64,000 nt of DNA from Colocasia esculenta (lineage: Eukaryota > Streptophyta > Magnoliopsida > Alismatales > Araceae): assembly GCA_014218235.1 (NCBI GenBank), contig CM024753.1:181636348-181700347 (forward strand), read 5' to 3'. Within the stretch, counting starts at the first letter, position 1; each line of letters starts with the position of its first letter. Below the pieces are notes generated by a model, which saw only the letters and a program-made list of their open reading frames with translations, searched no databases and was not told where the DNA came from. A program made the translations under genes and the position numbers. Positions 44,901 through 56,500 of the stretch are shown here, one piece after another.

Positions 44901-47900
44901 CGGTCCCCTGCAGCCCAGAAGAAGGGACTGTGTTAGTTTCATCTCTTATATTATAAAGATGTTCTTACCTTGGGCACTTGAAGTTGAAGTCGTGATCTTG
45001 GACATGAATTACTCTTCTACAACATATCTAAATACACAAATTTGACCCTCAACATATATATAAGAGCATGGACAATATTGCACATTATGAATGTTTTGGG
45101 CCATTGGCATTAAGTCCATTTCATGTGATTCAATACACCTCAACTCATCACTTAAATATTATGTTTTGTTATCATCAAAATCAACTCGAGTACAACATGA
45201 TTAATGGACTTTGATGTCTTTTTATGGTCTGTGACTATTTTCTTAGGCGGAGTGGGACTGCTTCTTGGTTTGTGCAACTTTGCAGAAACCTCTAGTGTGC
45301 AGATGAATATATGGCTCACCTGAAGTGAACTGGCTTCAACTGTTGACCTAAGATAGTAATGACTAATGAGGAACATACTGTAATTTTGGAGGCTAAACTT
45401 GGACTTTTTATGGTCAAGTCTCTTTATAACTTGCTTGAGATTCTGTGTGCACCTTACCCAAGGTTTCAGGATGTGGAAAATTGAAATACCTTTGAAAGTG
45501 AAAGCTGTCATATAGCTGTTGCTTGAGAGAAGGATCATAACTAAAGTTTGCAGGAGGAAATGGAGATAAGATCACATCATATTATGTGTTCTCTGGCATC
45601 TCTGGCACAATGAGGATAAATATGTTGATCATCTGGCATGTTCTTGTCCTGTTTCAACAGGGGAGTGGAGAGTCTTTTGGATGATTTTTTTTCCGGTCAG
45701 TTCCAATTTCGGTGTTATCCTACAGTTATGGCAGACATTCAAGGTGCTTAGAATTGCTTCTTTTACCATAGCTAGAGCTTCATGCTACTGCCCAATGCAG
45801 TATAATGGAACATTTTGCACCAAAGAAATGATGGATTTTCCATGGAAGTGCAATTCACGTTGAAAACATTATTAGTTGAACAGTTAGTTCTCTTTATGGC
45901 TGGTGTTGGGCATCTCCACATTTACGTGGATGTATGGAGAAGGAAAATTTTTTTATTGCCATACTCCACTTTTGTTTGAGTTTATTTTTCTTCAGGATGA
46001 GGAACCTCTTCTCTCCTTCATTGATTGTATTGCCTCTGTTTGTTCAATAAAATTTGTGGTAGTTCATTTTCTTTCAAAAAAGTACTGAAACTTTTTATAG
46101 TTCAGTTCCTACATGTAGTCCATTCCAAATGTATCCCCATGATATAAAGAAGTCCTTGGAATCTATCTTCATTCTAAAATGAGTCCCTGTGATTAGCCAA
46201 TCGTAGGGTTTATTTTAGACGATAGGTTGAGGACGTAGTTTAACATAGTTTCCATACTTGCATTTGAAATTAGGCTAATTTATAGGGAATTGAAATAGAA
46301 AAATCCCCAAGGCATGGAAGACATAACATCATACATGTGATACCATGTTGTCCTCATTATGGATGTAATGTATGTATCAACCATCTCCTTTGTTCTTGTA
46401 CTGCACAGAGAAACTCTTTCTTTCTACTTAGTTTGTCATGCCCTAACTTCTAGCTGGATACTTTGATGACTTTTGATATTCGCTCGGTACTTGGTATCTT
46501 TGATGGAAAAGCATCATTTTCCTTGAGGCTCTCACTTGTAATGGTGCTTCAAAATTTTTTTTTTCTTTGGTAGGTTGGTCCTTTGATGTTGTTTCTATCT
46601 CTTTTAATCATTTTATTTTTTGGCACCTATATTTGTTTATTTCTGATCAAGCATGCTTATTGATGTTTTAGCAGTTAATGTGTGTTCTATCATTTGCAGG
46701 GAATCGTGATAAAGACACCAGTACAGTGGCCATATAGCAAGGGATTTTCATTTACTTGTTGGGTCAGGGTAGAAAATTTCCCTGCTGGAGCTATGGGTTT
46801 GTTCTGCTTTCTCACAGACAATGGGAGGGGTTGTTTAGCTATGCTGGGAAAAGACAAGCTTGTTTTTGAGGTAGATACTATTAACCACCTAGAGCACAAT
46901 AACCGCCATGAAGTACAATACTAAGAATATGATAAGTTAGACTGCTTTGTTAAGGTTTAGAAATGCATGCTTTATTTACTAAAAAACATTTTGCTCAATA
47001 TCTAAGTACCTATCCTTTTGAAAGAGAATCAGAACCCTAAGTTTGGTTCTGTTTTGGTTTTTATTTACAGAATAATATTCTCCCAAGTTTTTTTTACTTC
47101 ACAAGTGGTATAATCTATATCATAATGTCTCATTCCTAACCTGGTGTCTGGTTATGGTACAAGTGCATCATGACCATGGCTTTTGAATTTATACTCAGAA
47201 TGGAGTCAATCTCTTATTTCCTGCAGAATCAATTTGGATTGGGACTGCTGGGTCAGCATCATATCAGGGGGTTATATGAGGCCATTTTTTTCTTCAGAAA
47301 AATCAATGGAACTTGGTAGGAATTGGGCCAGATTGGGCAATGGAACAGGATGGAATCAGTTACACTCGGTCAGCACCCTGGAGGAAGTAGAATAATTCAT
47401 TTCAGCCTTTTGTCCAAATTAGATCGAAATCGGCCTATGTCGATCCGATTTTTTTTGGGGAGGGGGGGGGGGAGGGGAATGCCGACCCACCCACGATGTA
47501 AGGTGGTATCGGGGTGGATTGAGCAGCCCGATTTTTTTTTTTTTTGGGGGGGGGGGATGCTGACCCACCCACGATGTAAGGTGGTATCGGGGTGGATCGA
47601 GCAGAATCGTAGCCCGATTCTGCTCGATCCACCCCGATTCCACCCGCTCCAAACCGATTTGAAGGGTTTTTGTGTTTCTTTAATGGAGTTGGCCTGAATC
47701 GGAGCGGATCTAGCTGGATCTGATCGGATCTAGATGGATCCGGCCCAATTCGGCCGACTTGAGCGGATCCCCCCACCCGCCGACGCTGGAGCTCCGAGGA
47801 GGCTCGCCTCCGGGCGCCACTTCTTCCTTTTTTTTTTTCTCTTCTCGTCTTTCTCCTTTCTCTACTATTTTGAAATTTGTAGATCTAAACCCTAAGGTGT

Positions 47901-50900
47901 CTCAAGAAGAGTGTTGCATTTGTTGGGGACCTATGGTATTTGTCCATCTCTTGGAAAACCTTTTTTGTGGGTGAAGGAGAGCGGTTTCTATCGCCACCGG
48001 TTGTCCAAGGTAATTTATTTTTTAAAATTTTTTAAAAATATGAAAAATAGGAAATGCTTAATATGTTATAGATCAATAGATTAGTAGCATTGATAAGATG
48101 TTTATGATCTTCATTACCCAAAAACCCCAAATTGAACCCTAATTAGGATTTTAAAATTAGAGATTTTGTCTAATTAATGTAATTAACATGCAATTGAGTG
48201 ACCAAAGCGCTCCATTACGTTGATTAGAGTCTGATTGCAGACTCAATTACGTTGCATGACCCTCTTTACCATGGCAACTTGGTCACTTTGACAACTATGC
48301 AAATCAATAAACCATGGCAGCCACAATGTGAATGTTGAGGATAGTAATGCCTGGTGCTCTAGATCACATGTAGTTGCCCATCTCCCTCAAGTGGACCTGA
48401 TAGGTGGTGACTGTATATGACTTGTACTAGGTCTGGGCCTAGGGCATGTATACTCAATAAAGTTAGTTGTAGCCATTCAAATACTAGGCATATGCAGTGG
48501 AACTTGACTATAATATATAGTTATATACCACCCCGAGAATGACATGTCATTTGAAATAGTATATCCATACACGGATGCAACAGGATATACATGTGCACCA
48601 GGATAACCATATCTATATGTTGTGAACATTGCCAGTTTCCTTATCACTGATGAGTTGAGTTCTTTCTAAAATGTCAATTAGATGAGCCAACTATATCTTG
48701 TGTACGTCATGGATGGCATAGTTGGGTCGGGTGGCTGGGTCGGACCCAGCCGACCCCGAGTTGGGTCGGATCCGCGGATCCGCTCGACTCCAATGGAGTC
48801 TGGCCGATCCAGGATCGGCCAAGTTAAAAAAAGTTAAAACATTGTAAAAAAATAAGGAAAAATCTCGAAAAAAATCAGAAAATTCTGAAAAATCAGTTAA
48901 AATTGTAGAAAATTATGAAAACACATACAACATTCATTGAATACAAACACAATGAAATTCAAATCTTATCATGTTCATGTATCATAAAGAACAATAACAA
49001 TGATTAAAGACATAATGATTATGTTCATACATTGAAAAAATAGATATATGTACAAGTTTATAGCATGAAATAAATAAAAATACCTTGTCAATTTGACATT
49101 TCTGAACCCTCATCCTCTGCCTCATGACACTGAGCAGATGGCTCATACTGGGTATATCCAAAGCCAAACAAAGAATTGGCGATGTTTTGGAATCCCCTTT
49201 GGATGCCTCGAGATGTCGTTGCTTGTTGGCTTGAACTTTCTCCTGATTGTCTTGGAGTGAAGAAACTATCATACCCAGTAGTTTGAATATTGCCTAAGCA
49301 ACTTGTCCCACTACTAGAGCTGATATCTGAATATGGCAATTTTGGGGGACTAAAAAAGGGTGGATAAGAAGGCCCATATCCCCAATCATGCCCTGCTTGC
49401 CTTTGTTGGCCTTCATATCCCCCATGTTGTTCTTGTGCTTCCCCTTGGCTTCCTTCTTGTTGATGGGGTGGTACTGAATAATCCTCATATCCTGAAAGGA
49501 TATCCCCAAGCCCATAACTTCCTGTGGCTCCAATACCTGCAGCAGCACCATCATCATCATCATCATCATCAGGTGATTCAGTGGAGTCATCACTCCCAAT
49601 TGCTTTTCCTCTCTTAAGCATCTTTTTTCGACGTTGATAATGCTTTTACTTTGCCTCATATAATCTAGCCAAGTGAGGTGTTAGGGGTGGAGTCTCAGAA
49701 AATGGCTCCCTAATATGTGTCTCCTCAGGAGAGTCCTCTGTACGATCTTGTGATTTTCTTCTTGGTTCAGTTGTTCTTCTTTCCTTGTTGGACTTTGTTT
49801 TTTGCTTGCCTTTGTCTTTCTTTCTTTTTGGGTTCAATTGAGTGGTAGATCTTCTGAATTCTGGCTGAGATGAAGAAAGTCTAGTAGTCTCCTGTACAGT
49901 GGCAGATCTTCTTAATTCGGGCCTTTGACCTCTCTCAGGAACAGACACATATCCACGTACATGTTCTTCTAATTCTACATCTTCTACACATGCCTGAACC
50001 AGGCGATCATCAGGATGAAACTCAGGTATCTCGCCCTCAGCTCTCGTCTCCACCCAAGTATGTAAAGGGTGTTCTTCATTTAGCAGTTCATCCACATCTA
50101 TCTCAAGAACTACCTCCTCAAATGTTCTACCAGGCTACCAGCTAGTTGTATGAATCTCTGCCTTTCTAACTTTTGCCTTTCTTCTTTTTGCTTCACCCTT
50201 AAACGCATATTATAGTGGCAATAAACCAACTTCTCTAGCCTATCCACACCCAGCCTATTGCGGATTTTCGTGTGAATGAGGCTGAATGTACTCTAATTTC
50301 TTTCACATTGGCTAGAAGAAGTGGTTTGACTTAACACTCTCACTGCAACATACGTTAAAGGATTTGTGCCAACTTGCTGGTAATTTACTTGAATCCACCT
50401 TTCAGCTGTTGCAATAAAATGAGTGAACATTAATCAGTTTATAATGGTGAATTTCTAAATGTGATAAATTTACGATGTTTGGCAAACAATTCTCATGTAA
50501 AATAACCTGGAGTGAGTCTTTGAGCTGCACATCTCATGTCATATCCTCCATATATCCCAAGTTTCATCCTATACCTCTCCACCTACAAAATGGAAGATAT
50601 AACATATGTCAAATGACCCTTGCAAAATGAAATATGCATACATATGCAAAAGAAAACATTTTATCCTATCTCTGCCATTGCATCTAATCTCTCATTCATT
50701 GTCCTTGCTAGGCGAGTGATGACGTTCATGGTACTTCTCATCACTTCTCCATCATTATGCACATTATCTTTGTATTGAAATCTAGGGTTGAAAAAAATAC
50801 CCTGCATATGATAAGAATTTTCAGCATGGTATGATAAAAATTCAGAAATTAATTAGATTCAATAAATTACATGCAACATGAGGATCATGGTGGAGAGTCA

Positions 50901-53477
50901 TCTCCCATCTCTTGTCTATGATGGCTCACCATTTTCTGTATGCTTTGGGATTCCTTTCCCTTAAATTTTCCTTTGCTTTGTCCATTCCCTCGTACAAATA
51001 TCTCATATCATTTTTATCATCACCATCAACCATTCTAAGAACAAGTATTAGAGGCTCTATTACTTTGAGGTAGTAGGAAATTCTCTCCCAAAATCGTGCA
51101 TTGCTAATCAAATCTTGTACTTGGAGAGCAACATCTTTACTTTCAGCCCTAAGAGTGTTTACATGTTGCAAAAATTGCTCAGAATTAATCAATTGGCCCA
51201 ATTGATGCCTATATTTCATGAGGCTCTTCAAAGAAAGAAAATTTGATGCAAATCGAGTGGGACCAGCACGAAGAAGATCTCGTCCATCTGTGTATTGCCT
51301 CGTCATATTCAAAATCCTATTGTGACCATAAATAAATGAAATGATCATTTGAGCATCATTAATGAGGCCATGAATATGTGGATCTCTGCCTATGTCCTCC
51401 ATCATCAAATCAATACAATGTGCTGCACAAGGAACCCAATAGAGATGTTCTCTTTTTTTCATCAACAATCTACCAGCAGCCTTGTAGCTCGCTTCATTGT
51501 CAGGCACAACCTGTACAACATTTCTTCACCCAGTTCCTCCACAACTTCATCCATTAGTCTAAACAAGTAATCTGCATTCTTGATGTTGTTAGAGACATCA
51601 ACAGATTTAAGAAAAATAGTACCCTCACAGCAATAAATTAGGAAATTGATCATAGATTTTCTTGTAGTCCCTGTCCAACCATCACACACAATGGTGCAAC
51701 CACGTTCTTTCCAAACGTTTTTGAAGCCATTCACCTATTCTTTCAACTCATCATACTCCTCATCAAGCCCAGCATCATAAGTGTACTTCTGTGTGGGAGC
51801 CTTAAGAGCAAACCCAGCTTCTGCAATTGCATCCAACATAGTCTTAAAATATGGGCTCTCTATCGTATGTGCCGGCACGCCTGCATGTAAAAACCATTTC
51901 AAAATACCTTTGATTGCTCCCTTTGCTGCCTTTGCATTGACTTTGACTCCTTTCAAGGCCTGCTAGATAGAAGGTTGTTTTACAGACCTTGATCTATACA
52001 AATATGTATCCATAGGACCCTGTGTAGGATTATGAACATCTGAGAGTCTACCTCCACACCCTAATGGACCGGCAGCCCTACGAACTGATGTGCTCTTAGG
52101 AAGAGATCTCCTAGAGTCGTCTCTAGACAAATGTGACCCCGATGTCCCCAAGCCCCTTCGTCTATCATCTTCCTCCGCATAAGAACGCCGACTAGCACAT
52201 GCAGCTGCAGTGAACTCAGGATCAGGATCATCATCATCATCATCATCATCCACATTGATTGGTAAACTATAATCTCTACAAATCCGTCGCCCAGAAATCT
52301 CATCTTGAAGTTGTTGTTGCTGCTGAGTTATCAATAATTTTTCAGTTTTTCCCCCTTCATGTATTCTTTCATTTCATTCCTAACCTCAAGTGGACATGGT
52401 GGGCATTTTACTACATTTCCTGAAATCCCAGCAATATGTTGTTTCAGACGATATATGCCTCCAAACATCTCCTTTGCACACCAATTACATTTCATTTTTT
52501 TCTGCCGTGCATCAAGGAGAGTACTATGAGCTCAAGCAGGATCAATGGCCTGCTCCACTTCTTGCTCTTCATGTTCTTGATGTGCCATATTCCTGTGTAA
52601 GAAATTAAGAATGTAATTGAATTGCACGTTAATTACACAAAATCCCTAATTTTTAAAGCCTAATTAGGGTTCAATTGGAAAATGGGTCATGCAATGTAAT
52701 TGAATCTACAAACAAACTCTAATCAACTCAAATGACTACATTGGACACTCAATTGCACATTAAATATATTAATGACACAAAATTTCTAATTTTTTAACCT
52801 AATTAGGCAATTTGGGGAAAATGGACCATGCAATGTAATTGTCTAATTGAGTCTACCAACGAACTCTAATCAACTCAAATGATTGCATTGGACACTCAAT
52901 TGCACATTAGTTGCATTCATGGCACAAAATCCCTAATTTTTAAACCCTAATTAGGGTTCAATTTGGGGATTTTGGGGAATGAGGGTCATAAACATCTTAT
53001 CAATACTATTTATCTATAGATCTATAACATATTCAACATTTCCTATTTTTTCAGATTTTTTTTTAAAAAATAAAAAAAAAACTCACCTTGCACAGAAGGA
53101 AGACAGAGAAGAGAATAGAAAAGAGAGGAAGAAGGAAGAAGCGGCGGCGAGGGAGGGACCTCTGGAGGGGGGGCTGGGAGGCTGGGAGGGGGGACTGCGT
53201 AGACAGCTCTCTGTCTGCACAGTCCCGTGACTCCCGATCCCTCCTTAAGGAGGGATCTGCAGGGGTCGCCCTAGTCGGGCCAGATCTGCCTGGAGTCGGA
53301 CGATCTGGCCCGACTAGGGCCGACTCCATTGGACATGGCCCCGCTTCCCGTGGAAGCGATCTAGAGCGAGTGGAGTCGGGGTGGATTGGCCGGAGTCGAG
53401 CTGAGTCAGGCCGACACCACCCGATTCCGGTCGATCCACCCCGATTTCACCTTGTACCGTGGGTAAGTGGGTGCCCC

Positions 53478-53516
<39 letters not shown>

Positions 53517-56500
53517 ATCGGGTCGCCATAGGATTCCGCTCCGAGTTGGCCGACTCCGCTCTGAGTCGGCCGATTTTGCCATCCATGGCTTTGAAAATCA
53601 GATGGTGTCCCATGGTAACTACTGCTATCTGCCATTTACTCTTCCTTCTGTATTGCAGGTTAAAGAAAGGTGTTGCTGCCTTACTTAGACAGCCTTTTAC
53701 CACTATCAAGAATTGCATCAAGCATGTCTATGATTGAAATTTTAGTGCACATAGGGTCATAGCTACAGAATTATACACTCACATCTAATGTATAAGATGT
53801 GGTGGGAAAATATTAATTCTGTAATTTGTTCTAGGAAGGCTCTAACCTTTATGTATAGGGATCTGATTTTTACCATCTTGGTAGAATGTTCTCTTTATTT
53901 TTTATTTTGTTGGCTCTTTAACCAGTGTTTGTAACCATTGAATGCTATGAATATGACCTATGACCACCTTTGCAAAAAAAAAAAAAAAAAAAAAAACACT
54001 AAATCAACTGAAACATGGCTAGGTCCATGAACGAGTCAGCTCCTAGCTCAATTTTAATTATCAGTATGTTTTTCAATTTTTTAATTTAAACTTGTATTTA
54101 CTATCTATTGAAGGCTTTAGCCTTCTTTAACAAACTGGTTTTGTTGGGCGGGAACTAGAAAACCTGTTCCAGTTCTGATTCTATCTTTTGAAACCTAGTT
54201 TTCTATATTATCTATTCTCTTTTGCCTCTTACAAGTTACAAGTGTTTTCATAATCTGTCTGTCATGAAGATTACAGCAAGTAATCTATTGGCGGCTCAGG
54301 CAATTTTGGATCTCTAAACCTACTTGGCCATCATACTTAAATAGTGCTTAAAAGTTTGCAACCATAAAACTTTTGGTGTTGTTAAACACATGGTTTGATG
54401 ACAACATGAAAAGCCAGTTGGAAGCATTATTTTTGTTGTTATCATTATGCTATATTCTGTACAATGTTATGAATGTCATACAAAACAGAAGTCTTGTCTG
54501 CCTAATAGATTTATTGCTATTTCTTCGTCCATCTGTTGTCACAGTCTATCAACCAGAAGAAGCAGTGTGTTTCATTGCCTCTCCCTGTGTTTTCAAAGAG
54601 GTGGCATTTTCTATGCATCACACACAGTATTGGGAGGGCATTTTCTGGGGGAAGCACACTGAGATGTTATGTTGATGGCAATCTAGTATCTTCAGAGAAA
54701 TGCAGGTTAGTCTGCTTCATTGGAGGTCTCTGTATTTCTGAAGTGTCATTTTAAACATAACATTTAAACTAACTTTTTAGTGTGATCTTCTCTTTGTTAA
54801 GGTACCCAAGAGTTAGTGATACTCTTACATGTTGTTCTATTGGAACAAAGCCTATGGCTCATTATGAAGAGGTCTCTCAGCTTGCTGTAGAAGAGACATG
54901 TCCATTTCTTGGTCAAATGGGACCGTCCTATCTGTTTGTTGATACCCTTTCTTCTGATCAAGTTAGGGGCATATATTGTCTGGGACCAAGTTACATGTTT
55001 TCATTTGCTGCCAATGAATTTTCCTTGATTTCTACTAATTTATTTCCTAATGGGGTTCCTGATGCAAAGGATGGTATCTCGACAAAAATCATTTTTGGTC
55101 TTAATGCTCAGGTTACCCTTCTTGTCAGAGCAACTTTAGTAATTTATTTCATAATCCTTCATATGAGGAACTTGACTAGCTAAAATTATAACTTTTCTTC
55201 ATTCAGGCCAGCAATGGTAGGATTTTGTTTAATGTTTCATCAAGTATTGATCGCATTTCTGAGAAGAACTTCTTTGAAGCAATAGTGATGGATGGAACAC
55301 AATTATGCTCACGTCGTTTGCTGCAAGATATCATTTACTGTGTGGGTGGTGTTTCTGTATTCTTTCCTTTATTGGCTCAGATGGATACTTCTGAAACAGA
55401 TAATGGGGTGTATGACCATATGTTGGTTAAGTCAGATGCAAGAGATAAACTAGCAGCAGATGTTATAGAGCTCATAACTTCTGTCTTAGATGATAACGTA
55501 GCAAATCAGCAACAGATGCGTTTACTTTCAGGCTTTTCAATACTTGGGATTTTATTTCAAGCTGTTCCTCTGCAGCAGCTAAATATGGATACCTTTGTTT
55601 CATTGAAGCGTCTGCTCCATGTCTTGAGGAACTCTGGTAACATGTTCTCTACCTACCCTCTTTTTTCATCTCCCCTTCCCCTCAAATGAAAATATTATTG
55701 TGATGAATGATTGCCAATTGTTGACTCTGGTTTCAATGTGGTCGATGCTAAAGAATTGTTGTTTTCTGTGTCATCAGGCATACCTGAACTGGTTAAAGAT
55801 GCTATTTCATGTATTTATTTGAACCCCAATATCTGGGTGTTTGCTGAATTTAAAGTCCAACGGGAACTGTACATGCTTCTTATCCACCACTTTGAAAATG
55901 ATCCAAGCTTATTGACAGCATTGTGTGGGCTCCCACAGATACTTGATATGATGCACAACTTTTACTGGGATAAGCCAGATGGACACTCAATTGGGAGCAA
56001 GCCTCTTTTGCGTTTTACAACTAGACAAGTGGCTATTGACAGACCAGCTCAAGAAGAAATTCATAAGATTCGTCTTCTTCTATTAAGTCTTGCTGAAATG
56101 AGTCTAAGGTGGTAATTCTTTTCAGTTTAGAGTGGTTAGTGCATAGTCGTTGTTTGGTAATACAACTTAAGGGCTCAATGGCCATGATTTTGGAAAGCAT
56201 GCTGTTGGCAGCATTGATTACTTTTTGTTCTTTGTATAAAATGATACTTGTATTGTGGTCTTCCATGTTTATGCTACATAATACCTGTGCATCAATGCTT
56301 TTTCCAAGATTATGTTTGTGCTGTACTCAATGCATTTGCTTGTCATATAATAGTGCTATTTTTGCTTTTTGCCTCAATGTTTTAACCCAGGGATGTTGAT
56401 TCTGCAGGCAACGAATTTCAGTAATAGATATAAAAGCTCTGATATCTTTTCTTGAGAAAAGTCAAGACATGATGTGTATTGAGGATGTCTTGCATATGGC

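Larger units (their letters stand above)
25770..46699 (+). other. 20.9-kb intron filled with transposons
   Basis: The intron runs from GTAAGT at 25770 to TTTGCAG at 46699. It contains LINE pieces, hAT elements of three families, foldback arms, an antisense plant mobile domain ORF, at least three LTRs and a TRIM-like element, each listed separately. The first ~550 bp (25770-26320) and the last ~800 bp hold nothing recognised. Confidence 0.85.
46871..54544 (+). other. 7.7-kb intron with two hAT copies and a LINE end
   Basis: From GTAGAT at 46871 to TGTTGTCACAG at 54544. Contents are listed separately. 46871-47330 and 54000-54544 hold nothing else recognised. Confidence 0.85.

Noticed and set aside
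53088..53737. Proline- or glycine-rich ORFs
   Set aside because: They arise from the C36 run and GC-rich hAT leader.
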